Assembly: GCA_017649485.1 (NCBI GenBank)
Contig: JAGCGS010000052.1
Span: forward strand, 1-39,279
Length of the DNA stretch: 39,279 nt
DNA from: Bacteroidaceae bacterium
GTDB lineage: Bacteria; Bacteroidota; Bacteroidia; Bacteroidales; Bacteroidaceae
Direction of reading: 5' to 3'
Shown: positions 27,149 through 35,098 of the stretch, one piece after another
How positions within the stretch are numbered: the first letter of the stretch is position 1
Layout of the letters: the number at the start of each line of letters is the position of its first letter
The notes under the pieces: model-generated
What the model was told of the DNA's origin: nothing
Database searches by the model: none
Seen by the model: the letters and a program-made list of their open reading frames with translations, nothing else
Position numbers and translations under genes: made by a program

Positions 27149-27171
27149 AATGGTCAATTGTCAATTATCAA
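27149..27171. repeat. TTGACAATTGACC short repeat between two cluster genes
   Basis: The minus strand reads ATTTGATAATTGACAATTGACC between the propeller-like gene and the polyferredoxin. It supplies the stop codon of the first and ends at the start codon of the second. It belongs to the same family as the tracts at 1512, 8788, 20002 and 35042. Confidence 0.65.
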
Positions 27172-28223
27172 ATGGTGACACCTACCCTCAGTGGGCAATC
27201 TATTCCACATAATGCACAGGCAGATGAAGAAGGTGCTTGTGCCGAAGCCTTAGCTAACTGCTCATCAAACTGATAAGTGGATATGCCGTTCTTTCCGGCT
27301 ACCAATATCTTTTCATTATCCAATATCCTCATCTCGTATGCATCATGACCACCACCCAACGTTTTTTCATCCAACAAAATACTTCTGAACTCTCCGTTAG
27401 TACTGTAGCAGCTGATACGAGGCACACCTTTCTCAGATGTTAGGATCTCACCTGTTGGCGAAGCTGTTACATGCACAGGGTTACAACATCCGCTAAACCT
27501 ACCAGCTGCTAAACCTGCCTCGCCAAATGAAGCCAGGAACTCACCATCCTGTGAATAGCTCTCTACCAAATGTCTGCCAGGATTAGAGCAATAAACGGTT
27601 TCACCGATATGGGTGATTGAGAAGGAATAGCTTGGCACCACAAAGCCCTTAGGACTATTGATAAACCTATTGAGCGTTCCGTCGGTATGATACTGACAGA
27701 TATTTTTATTCGACGCGTCAGTAACAAACACATGGTTGCCAAACACTGTCAGCGAGCAATAATCAGAGTTGTCGCTACAAGCCTCCCAATCCCTCAACAT
27801 ACCACCATCGGCATCATATACCTCAATACGTGTAGGAAACAACACAAAGATTTCATCTTGGCTGACAGCAATATCTCTCACATCAGAACCAATGGCGAAA
27901 TTGTTTAACAAGCTTCCATCCGATGCATATATGCTCAGATTGTTGGGAGTGGCCACAAGCAATCGGTCGCCCATCACTTCGAAAGCCTCAATCTCATCGC
28001 CTGTCTTAAATGACGACACCTTGCGATAAGGAGACTTGAATTCACTCCTTTTTGTTTGAGTAGTATTCTGACTTGTATTGTAAAACACATCGTCGGGTTT
28101 GGCAAACATCTTCCACAAAAGGCTACCCGTTCCACCAGCAATTACCGCACCTGCAGTAACTGAGCCACAGAGTTGCAGAAAGCCTTTACGTGACAACTTT
28201 TTATCTTCTTGCTTATTCTCCAT
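27168..28223 (-). CDS. exported NHL-like beta-propeller protein with C-terminal CxxCxxxC
   Basis: A 351-residue protein with a Tat-like N terminus (SRKGFLQLCG then VTAGAVIAGGTGSLLW). Six or so short blades of NHL/SMP-30 style follow ('NLSIYASDGSLLNNFAIGSDVRD', 'NICQYHTDGTLNRFINSPKG', 'HLVESYSQDGEFLASFGEAG'). The C terminus ends with CALCGIDCPLRVG, a CxxCxxxC group that could hold a metal or an Fe-S cluster, although ferredoxins need a fourth cysteine. It differs from the FRG-type propellers because the FRG motif is absent. It lies 10 bases after a membrane-anchored propeller and directly before the polyferredoxin, so it is probably an extracytoplasmic partner of the Fe-S chain. Confidence 0.78.
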   Translation of the reverse strand: MENKQEDKKLSRKGFLQLCGSVTAGAVIAGGTGSLLWKMFAKPDDVFYNTSQNTTQTKRSEFKSPYRKVSSFKTGDEIEAFEVMGDRLLVATPNNLSIYASDGSLLNNFAIGSDVRDIAVSQDEIFVLFPTRIEVYDADGGMLRDWEACSDNSDYCSLTVFGNHVFVTDASNKNICQYHTDGTLNRFINSPKGFVVPSYSFSITHIGETVYCSNPGRHLVESYSQDGEFLASFGEAGLAAGRFSGCCNPVHVTASPTGEILTSEKGVPRISCYSTNGEFRSILLDEKTLGGGHDAYEMRILDNEKILVAGKNGISTYQFDEQLAKASAQAPSSSACALCGIDCPLRVGVTI

Positions 28224-28233
28224 TATTAAAACC

Positions 28234-29664
28234 TTAAATTATTCTAATACATTTCACTTGGTGAGCATCGCGCAATACCAGCATACCGTCGGCATAAGCC
28301 ATAGGACCCCATGCGTCAATACCTTCCATAATCTGTTGTTTCTTCAACAATTTCATACTCTTGTCACCTATCTCATAAACATATAGTTCGCCTCCTTCGT
28401 TAAAGGCAAAGAGATACTGGTTGATGACAATATAAGGACCTAAGCCAAATTTCTCATCTGATGCTGAACGCCATACAGGGCTATGCAAATCCGTTGGCGA
28501 ATACATCACCAATCGTTCACGGTTGCCACCTGCATCCTTGGGCAAGATGGAAATAATCGTGCCGTTATAAAGGATAGGTGTCTGCTGCTCAGCCGACAAT
28601 CCTTTGTCTGACTTATACTGCTCTAACACTGTGGCTGTCCATTTGGATCCTGCACGATCTACTTGCAACAAGGCACCACCAGTTCCATATCCCGCCACCA
28701 TAAATATCCTGTTGGATGAAAGCCTCAAAGGAGATGGAGCCACTACTGAAGGTTGCCATTTATTGGTTGACCACAACAGGGTGCCTTTGTCTGCATCTTC
28801 TGCTGAGACGCCGCAAACACCACCTATGCCTACATAAACATAAGTTTGTTTACCTCCCAACTCCATGGGCATCACTGACGAATGACTCATCTTGAACTTC
28901 ACCGTGTTAGGGGTTGTCCAAAGCACCTCACCACTTTTCGCATCCACACCTGCCAACAGTGTTTCCTCACCAGCTGGTGCCAACACCAACACGCCTTTAT
29001 CGACCAAAGGACACTGACCTGTGTACCAAAACGGCACTTCTGTACCAAACTCTTTCTTCAAGTCGAGTGTCCACTTCATATCACCCGTCTCGGGGTCACA
29101 ACACATCACGTGCCCCTCAGGGCCAATGGTAATCACATAGCCATCGCCTACCACTGGTATAGTGCGAGAGAAACCATGATTACGCTTGATACGCAACCTG
29201 TACCAGCGTCGCCACAACTCCTTACCCGTCTGCAAAGAGAAGCAACGCACCATATCAGACATCAAGGTCTCGTCATAATCCATCACATACACCTTGCCGT
29301 TGTATATCACAGGAGCAGCATGTCCTTCGCCTGTCTCAAACGACCACATTTCCTGATAGTCGTCCGTCACATTGATAGTGGCCGAAGTCTTGATGATATT
29401 ATCACGGTTTGCCCCTCGGAAGGCAACCCACTTGCCCTCCATATTTGAGCTGGCATCAGCGGCATTCTCGTCATACTTCATAAAGAACTCGCCTATGACC
29501 ACATCATCTGCCTTACGTGCAGAACCTTCGGGACGGTTGTCGGCACCAGGCACCTGCAAAGCGAAGTTGCCAGCTGGCGTATATACATGCCACCCTACCA
29601 GCACCAGTGTATAGATCAAAGCCACACCGGCGGTAATCCATGTCAGTTTCCTCTTACTATCCAT
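28234..29664 (-). CDS. membrane-anchored PQQ-like beta-propeller protein (FRG family)
   Basis: A 476-residue protein. One N-terminal helix (about residues 9-26, 'WITAGVALIYTLVLVGWH') acts as signal anchor. A spacer of about 55 residues leads to FRGANRDN, which opens a PQQ-like propeller ('APVIYNGKVYVMDYDETL', 'CFSLQTGKELWRRWYRL', 'VMCCDPETGDMKWTLDL', 'LLAGVDAKSGEVLWTT'). A CC pair occurs in VMCCDPE; unlike the vicinal disulfide of methanol dehydrogenase it sits in a regular blade strand and has no accompanying active-site motif, so quinone-cofactor binding is doubtful. It is 9 bases after the next propeller gene upstream and in the same operon. Confidence 0.83.
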   Translation of the reverse strand: MDSKRKLTWITAGVALIYTLVLVGWHVYTPAGNFALQVPGADNRPEGSARKADDVVIGEFFMKYDENAADASSNMEGKWVAFRGANRDNIIKTSATINVTDDYQEMWSFETGEGHAAPVIYNGKVYVMDYDETLMSDMVRCFSLQTGKELWRRWYRLRIKRNHGFSRTIPVVGDGYVITIGPEGHVMCCDPETGDMKWTLDLKKEFGTEVPFWYTGQCPLVDKGVLVLAPAGEETLLAGVDAKSGEVLWTTPNTVKFKMSHSSVMPMELGGKQTYVYVGIGGVCGVSAEDADKGTLLWSTNKWQPSVVAPSPLRLSSNRIFMVAGYGTGGALLQVDRAGSKWTATVLEQYKSDKGLSAEQQTPILYNGTIISILPKDAGGNRERLVMYSPTDLHSPVWRSASDEKFGLGPYIVINQYLFAFNEGGELYVYEIGDKSMKLLKKQQIMEGIDAWGPMAYADGMLVLRDAHQVKCIRII

Positions 29665-29673
29665 CTATTGTTT

Positions 29674-30885
29674 TTACTTAACTTGGAAAGCCATCAAGCT
29701 GTATCCATGACGCACATACATTACGCCGTTATAGATAACAGGATGTGCCCAATGCTGCTCTTCACCCAGAGTGATTTTCTGACGACTCACAATATTCAAC
29801 TTGGTAGCATCGGGTTGTGCCAACAGTATTTCGCCTGTTGAGGTATATAGATACATCATGCCGTCAGCCAAGATAGGTACTGCCTGTGCGAGGCGCTCGT
29901 TCCACACCACATTGCCGGTGTTCCAATCCTGACAAACAAACTGATGACGACTATCGTTAAAGCCAAACACCAAATTACCCTGTTTCACGATACCAGAATA
30001 GCCATTCTCAATGTCTTTATTCTCCCAAACCTTGGTAACGCTTTTGCCACTCTTATCCAACTTCAGCATGAGTGAACCCGTCTTATTACCACTGGTGCAC
30101 ATAATCATACCATTTTCGTAAAGAGGAGAATTGGCATGTGTGTCCCAACGATCTGACCAAGGATAACTCCACAACACAGATCCGTCGTTGGGGTTAATGC
30201 CCAATACGCTATTAGCCGTAAAGGTAATGATTTGAGGAACATCTACTTCAGTTACATAAATTGGTGAGCAGTAAGCTGCAATATCGCCATTAGCCGATGT
30301 TGTCCACAACACATCACCTGTCTTTTTATTCAAAGCTACGATGTTGTTCTTTGAGCCTCCAGCGGTAGCAATCACCTTGTCGCCCACCACCAGTGGCACC
30401 TCGTTCATGGCAAACTGAATCATCTTTCCACCCAACTCGTTCACCAGGTCTTTCTTCCATTTGGTTTCCAGTGTCTGAGCATCCAGGCAATAGAACACGC
30501 CAAATCCGCTTTCTAAGTAAACCAATCCGTCGCTCACGGTCACAGCACCACGGGCACCACTATAGTTACCTTTCCACTCCTGGCCATAGTTTACTTGTTT
30601 CAGCACATTGCCATTCATGTCGAACACATGCAACCAACCTTGCTGGCCGTCACGCATACCATTCACGTAAATCTTGTCGCCATCAATAGCCACCGACGAA
30701 TAACCTTCGCCCAATTGGTCGTAGTGCCACAGCATCTTCAATCCTGAGTCAGGCCATTTTTTCAGCAAGCCCGTTTCGTTATACACTCCGTTGCGGTTTT
30801 CACCTCGCCATGAGATGTTCTTCTGCGCAAAAGCAGCAGATCCTGCTATCAAGATAGCAACCATTGTCAATACCAGCTTTTTCAT
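29674..30885 (-). CDS. secreted PQQ-like beta-propeller protein (FRG family)
   Basis: A 403-residue exported propeller. The signal peptide MKKLVLTMVAILIAGSAAFAQ is followed at once by SWRGENRNGVYNETGLLKKWP, the same opening pattern as the tandem copies at 11450-13983. Blades follow ('GVFYCLDAQTLETKWKKDL', 'NNIVALNKKTGDVLWTT', 'VLGINPNDGSVLWSY'), and the end GVMYVRHGYSLMAFQVK parallels the end of those copies. It is therefore the closest relative, within this window, of the tandem pair at the other end of the cluster. It lies 13 bases downstream of the DxDD cyclase. Function is unknown. Confidence 0.85.
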   Translation of the reverse strand: MKKLVLTMVAILIAGSAAFAQKNISWRGENRNGVYNETGLLKKWPDSGLKMLWHYDQLGEGYSSVAIDGDKIYVNGMRDGQQGWLHVFDMNGNVLKQVNYGQEWKGNYSGARGAVTVSDGLVYLESGFGVFYCLDAQTLETKWKKDLVNELGGKMIQFAMNEVPLVVGDKVIATAGGSKNNIVALNKKTGDVLWTTSANGDIAAYCSPIYVTEVDVPQIITFTANSVLGINPNDGSVLWSYPWSDRWDTHANSPLYENGMIMCTSGNKTGSLMLKLDKSGKSVTKVWENKDIENGYSGIVKQGNLVFGFNDSRHQFVCQDWNTGNVVWNERLAQAVPILADGMMYLYTSTGEILLAQPDATKLNIVSRQKITLGEEQHWAHPVIYNGVMYVRHGYSLMAFQVK

Positions 30886-30898
30886 AATAATGACTCGT

Positions 30899-32626
30899 TT
30901 AGTTATTGTTTATTCTATATTTCCTAATCCGTTTTAAAGCATTCAGCAGGAAGGTTACATTATATAAATCTTCCGAATACCATAACCTTGCAAAATACAA
31001 GCCTATAGGTTCTCGACGATAGATATCACCCTCCTGATAAACCTTATATAAATAATCAAAGCCTCGCTCTATCACTGAATCACTTACCTCAGCACAAGGT
31101 GCCAAAGCCGCCAAAGTGCGAGCTGTCAGCGTAACCTTCGAAGCTACACCCTTAGCACCACCCCATCCGCCATCTTCATTCTGAGCAGAAAGCAGATAGA
31201 TGATTCCCTTTGATGCCAACAACTTAACCTGAAGCTCATCAGAAGCTTTTAGGTAATCTACAGCTGTAGCAGTTCCATACACAGGGGAATGCTCGTCGTA
31301 AGCATCTTGATCACCAAACCAAAGCGGCACCCATACCCCCTCAGTTGTCTGTGATTTCTCCATAAACTTTATGAGCTTGTGAGCACTCTTCATGCATCGC
31401 TCGGCAATATCGCTTGGCAAACTATCTTTCCAACACTCAAACGCATAGAAAGTATGTGCCGTCAAATCAGGGCTACTTTGGTCAAACGGCAACTTCGTCC
31501 ATCCCTTACAGAATGTAGGAATACCACCATCGCTATTCTGCAAATCCATCAGCCATTCCACGCCATTGCCTATTTCCTTGCTATAAGCACCTTTCGTCAA
31601 CACATGCAATGCTATCAAAGCCCCAGGGGTATCATCAGCATCAGGCACAGAACCCGACAAATCTGTCCATCCCCATCCTCCCGGTTGTGCATTAGTAAAC
31701 GGATGTACCTCCTTCAAGGCATTTGCTTTCAGCTTCTTTATAAAGAACTCCCTGTCGGGTATATCTTCGTCCAAAGCTCGCAAGCTCAAAGATGTTACCC
31801 AACTTGCCAAATCCGTATCTATTGGCCATGCCCCGTCTTCGCGCACTGTATCTGTCAAGAACTGAGCCGCTTTTTGTGTCACCACATGTTCGCGATACCC
31901 TGCCCCACTCATACACATCGCCACAAAGGCTGTCAGCGGTGCTGCTTCTAAAAATCCACCATCTGCCGGTTGCATCTTTACCAACACGCGCAGACATCGG
32001 GGGATGAATTTTTCTCTGATGGAAGAGAAAACGCCCTTCCTTCCTCTTTTATATCTCAATATGCCAACTGCAATTAAGGCAGGTATGGCATAACTCACTA
32101 CCGGCAATTGCAAAAAACGGAATAGCTTTTGGGGCAACACTGCAAGTTCAAAAGGCAAAGGCGGTATCTTTTCCCAACTGGAAATCAAACCTGCCAATCC
32201 ACACATCGACAAGATAGGTACCGAGAAAGTCAGGTCATTGCCATAATACGCCAACACGCCTTTTATCAGTTGCTCTTCACTGTCACCACCCAACTCGCTC
32301 ACCAGATACTTCTTCGTTTCTTCAGGTGGAGTATCCACTGCACACAAAGCTGCATACGAAAGCAAGGTGGCAGTCATGTTGGCAGGGCTTTCCTCACTGT
32401 CGCCCCAAGCTCCTTCAGTTGTCATGGTACGCTTCAACCATGCAGCACCTTTTTCAATACAAGAGGCGTATCGTTCTTTATCAATCAGATAGAGGGCAAA
32501 CACCGATACAGAGGTAGAGATGGCACTCGATGACAAGTGTCCTCTCCACATACCACCAGGTTGCCTGGATGCCAGCAACTTGGCTTGTACCTCAGCAATC
32601 ATTTCCTCTACCTGTTCTCTATTCAT
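30899..32626 (-). CDS. squalene-hopene-cyclase-like class II terpene cyclase (DxDD)
   Basis: A 575-residue alpha/alpha-barrel protein of the squalene/oxidosqualene cyclase and prenyltransferase superfamily, shorter than the roughly 630 residues of bacterial squalene-hopene cyclases. The protonating motif D-A-D-D-T is at residues 329-333, after GGWGWTD. QW-like repeats are visible: TTEGAWGDS, REDGAWPID, QPADGGF, NSDGGIPTF, NEDGGWGGAKG. Class II cyclases use this motif to protonate an isoprene double bond or epoxide and cyclise the chain. No squalene synthase is nearby, but a polyprenyl diphosphate synthase is two genes upstream, so a polyprenyl diphosphate could be the substrate (inference). 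It overlaps the companion repeat protein by 4 bases. It has no signal peptide and is probably membrane-associated on the inner face. Confidence 0.8.
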   Translation of the reverse strand: MNREQVEEMIAEVQAKLLASRQPGGMWRGHLSSSAISTSVSVFALYLIDKERYASCIEKGAAWLKRTMTTEGAWGDSEESPANMTATLLSYAALCAVDTPPEETKKYLVSELGGDSEEQLIKGVLAYYGNDLTFSVPILSMCGLAGLISSWEKIPPLPFELAVLPQKLFRFLQLPVVSYAIPALIAVGILRYKRGRKGVFSSIREKFIPRCLRVLVKMQPADGGFLEAAPLTAFVAMCMSGAGYREHVVTQKAAQFLTDTVREDGAWPIDTDLASWVTSLSLRALDEDIPDREFFIKKLKANALKEVHPFTNAQPGGWGWTDLSGSVPDADDTPGALIALHVLTKGAYSKEIGNGVEWLMDLQNSDGGIPTFCKGWTKLPFDQSSPDLTAHTFYAFECWKDSLPSDIAERCMKSAHKLIKFMEKSQTTEGVWVPLWFGDQDAYDEHSPVYGTATAVDYLKASDELQVKLLASKGIIYLLSAQNEDGGWGGAKGVASKVTLTARTLAALAPCAEVSDSVIERGFDYLYKVYQEGDIYRREPIGLYFARLWYSEDLYNVTFLLNALKRIRKYRINNN

Positions 32627-33492
32627 ATTGATCCTAATGCCAATAATCCGTAAAATACATATTCCACATCACACTGTTTATCCAGCAAGGTGGCCATAAA
32701 ACCTCCGTTGTCGGCCAGATGAGCCTCTATAAAATCAGCAGGGTTCACCACAGGTTTCTTTCCGTAGTTTTTCAATGCGAACAAAGCTGTGGCAGTTGAG
32801 AGCAAATCAGGCATGGGCGCGTCTGCTTCCGCCTTAAATCCACCGTTATCTTCCTGCATCGCCCGCAATGCCTCTACTTCCTCATAGTCATATACCGCCA
32901 ACTGTGCCTTGATCATCAGCGCAGCTGCTGTAGCATTGGCAGAAGCCGTCTCCTGATGCTGCAGGTTCGAATACCCACCGCCTTTCACCTGATAATCCTG
33001 CAAATCTATCAGCGTCTGCTTTTTACCGATCAACCGGGCATTGTTATCCTCCAAAAGCGACAACCAGAAGAACTGGTTATAAGGATTATGCCTGTCGCCG
33101 TGAGGGAACTCTTGAAATGTGTCGAGCGAACGCAAATTGTCAACGCTCCACACACTGAGCCACATGCCCACAATACCCTGCGACACCAACTTATAAAGCA
33201 ACTTACACTTCATGAAAGCCATATAGTGAATCAAATCCAGCTCATCAGGATTGAATTGTTTCAGATATGCCGACATCTTATTCGAATCGAGCCTTACGCC
33301 CAATACATAAGACACCAGCCAACCGAACACCGTATAATACAAATCCTCCTGACCTCCTTTATTCACAAAGGCACCATTCTCTGTCTGTTGCGACAACACA
33401 AAGGCAGTTATCTTACTGCGTGTCTCGGGTGTCAAGCGTTTCTTGGCACGTCCCAAGGCAGACATCATCTTAGTGGAAATGCTTGTTTTCAT
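32623..33492 (-). CDS. prenyltransferase/squalene-cyclase repeat protein, possible partner of the DxDD cyclase
   Basis: A 289-residue all-helical repeat protein. Units such as QTENGAFVNKGGQ, EDNGGFKAEADAP and LADNGGFMATLL match the alpha/alpha-barrel repeats of protein prenyltransferase beta subunits and cyclases. No DxDD motif is present, and the zinc ligands of protein prenyltransferases are not evident, so it may be a non-catalytic or modified half that pairs with the larger cyclase. The ATGA overlap with that gene supports a stable 1:1 partnership. The gene starts 4 bases after the DUF116-polyprenyl synthase fusion. No membrane helix or signal peptide is visible. Confidence 0.75.
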   Translation of the reverse strand: MKTSISTKMMSALGRAKKRLTPETRSKITAFVLSQQTENGAFVNKGGQEDLYYTVFGWLVSYVLGVRLDSNKMSAYLKQFNPDELDLIHYMAFMKCKLLYKLVSQGIVGMWLSVWSVDNLRSLDTFQEFPHGDRHNPYNQFFWLSLLEDNNARLIGKKQTLIDLQDYQVKGGGYSNLQHQETASANATAAALMIKAQLAVYDYEEVEALRAMQEDNGGFKAEADAPMPDLLSTATALFALKNYGKKPVVNPADFIEAHLADNGGFMATLLDKQCDVEYVFYGLLALGSI

Positions 33493-33496
33493 AACT

Positions 33497-35074
33497 TTAT
33501 CCTATTATACGCTCAGTAATCCTAAACAAAAGTCTTTTCAGCTCCACCTGCTTCACATTCGCCAACGCTGCCAATGCCTGCTGGTGGTAATCCTCAGCCA
33601 ATGCCCGAGCCTTTTCCAGGGCTTCGTCTAAAATCGCCTTGTTGCCTGGCTGACTGAAAAACTCTTTCATGTTTTGTGTCGCAAATAGCTGCTGCAGGAA
33701 GTCCTTATCAGGATGCTGCTCGCATACCAATGCCAACACTGCCGAAGGACGGATCTCTATCGGCTCATCATTGTCGAAATCCTGTATATCATCCAGCAGC
33801 TGATAAGCAATGCCCAATGCCTTGGAATAAGCATGGAACACTTGCCGCAACTCCTTATCATCACCTGCACAGATTAAGCCCAACATCAGGGAAACCTCAA
33901 AGGCAGGCACCGTCTTGTTGCAGAAGATATCCAACACAAAATCGAGTGTCAGTGGCTGTGGAGCCTTGCTCCAATCCAACTCCAACCCTTGTCCTTTGCA
34001 TAAAGCCACATGCGCCTCGGCAATAGCAGCTATCAACCCTTTTGACTCACAACCGCCCAAGATACGATAACCCTGCCCTAACAGATAATCACCCACATTG
34101 ATGGCCAACGGCACACCATACACCTTATGGATGGTTGGCTTGCCATAACGCTCATCATCATTATCCTGTATATCATCGTGCACCAGCGAAGCCTTGTGGA
34201 AACACTCTACGGCAATAGCTGCACGCCTCACATCGTCCGAAGCACGATCCTCATTGGTCAAGGCGGTATAAACAGCAGCCACCAGATAAGGCCTCCATCG
34301 CTTGCCGTCACCACTCAACCAATCCAATGCCGCGATAGAAGTATAGTCAGCCGATTCGGGGAAAAACTCCTTCAAGGCATCTTTCTCAAACCAAGCCTTC
34401 GATTGTGCTCGCAACCCATCATAATCCATGAAGGTGGCATCTTTGTCCGACCTCATGCTCATCAGCTGCATCACATAGCCGTAATCCACCTGCGTATCCT
34501 TACATCCGTCGTAGTTCAAAGGCACAGCTATACCAGGCACCGCATTGCGTATCAGCAACGGAAATGCTTTCTCCAACGAGTTGAGACAGCTTACGCCAAT
34601 CACGGCATCCACCACTCCATTTTGTATCAAACCCACCACAGATGTAAATCCCTCTGCCACAATACTCATCACGCCCAGTTCATCTGCCTTCTCCTGCAAA
34701 TCGGGTATCGGACAGTGCCCGCATCTATGACACAACAACCCCAAGTCATCTATTTCTGCCTGGCATTTGCCAGAGTTACTCAGACACTTGGGCAACAACA
34801 GAATACGCCTATCGAACGGTATGGAAGCAATGGTATCTTTCCACACCTGATTGTGTATTTCCACCATCATCCAACCCCTATAGGCAGTATCTATATGATA
34901 CTGATTTATCAGTTCATCAGCCACCGTCTCCAGATTACTCATCGACAAAGGGGGTACCACCGATAGCGAACTTACCATTTCACCTATCAGGTTCCTTATC
35001 TCAGTTCTTTCCTTGAAAGTCTGTGGCGCAATATGTTTAGTATCAATCTTCAATTTTACATTTTCAATTATCAA
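33497..35074 (-). CDS. DUF116-polyprenyl diphosphate synthase fusion
   Basis: A 525-residue fusion (start uncertain). Residues about 60-210 look like DUF116, with the cysteine-rich segment CLSNSGKCQAEIDDLG and CHRCGHC, probably an Fe-S site. Residues about 255-525 are a trans-isoprenyl diphosphate synthase: GKRWRP, the first Asp-rich motif DDIQD at 300-304, K in GKPTIHK, and the second DDIQD at 428-432. It would elongate isoprenoid diphosphates; chain length cannot be read reliably. The frame opens with TTG in a TTGAAGATTGA repeat tract. A TTG at 35053 or the ATG at 34978 are alternatives. The gene precedes two cyclase-like genes, which gives an isoprenoid-supply role. The fusion is unusual among IspA/IspB-type enzymes. 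Confidence 0.82.
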   Translation of the reverse strand: MIIENVKLKIDTKHIAPQTFKERTEIRNLIGEMVSSLSVVPPLSMSNLETVADELINQYHIDTAYRGWMMVEIHNQVWKDTIASIPFDRRILLLPKCLSNSGKCQAEIDDLGLLCHRCGHCPIPDLQEKADELGVMSIVAEGFTSVVGLIQNGVVDAVIGVSCLNSLEKAFPLLIRNAVPGIAVPLNYDGCKDTQVDYGYVMQLMSMRSDKDATFMDYDGLRAQSKAWFEKDALKEFFPESADYTSIAALDWLSGDGKRWRPYLVAAVYTALTNEDRASDDVRRAAIAVECFHKASLVHDDIQDNDDERYGKPTIHKVYGVPLAINVGDYLLGQGYRILGGCESKGLIAAIAEAHVALCKGQGLELDWSKAPQPLTLDFVLDIFCNKTVPAFEVSLMLGLICAGDDKELRQVFHAYSKALGIAYQLLDDIQDFDNDEPIEIRPSAVLALVCEQHPDKDFLQQLFATQNMKEFFSQPGNKAILDEALEKARALAEDYHQQALAALANVKQVELKRLLFRITERIIG

Positions 35075-35098
35075 TCTTCAATCTGCAATCTTCAATCA
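35042..35098. repeat. TTGAAGATTGA-type short repeat tract at a gene junction
   Basis: The minus strand carries GATTGAAGATTGCAGATTGA, GATAATTGAAAATG and AAATTGAAGATTGATAC between the radical SAM gene and the DUF116 fusion. It abuts the stop codon of the former and runs into the likely 5' end of the latter, which makes the downstream start codon hard to assign. Confidence 0.75.

Noticed and set aside
11450-30885. PQQ-dependent dehydrogenases
   Set aside because: The blades are PQQ-like, but the vicinal disulfide and catalytic Asp/metal-site motifs of quinoproteins are not visible; the name would overstate function.
34127-34966. Plus-strand 279-residue frame inside the DUF116 fusion gene
   Set aside because: It is the antisense shadow of a gene with clear synthase motifs; the composition is rich in His/Gln/Ile as expected for a reversed frame.
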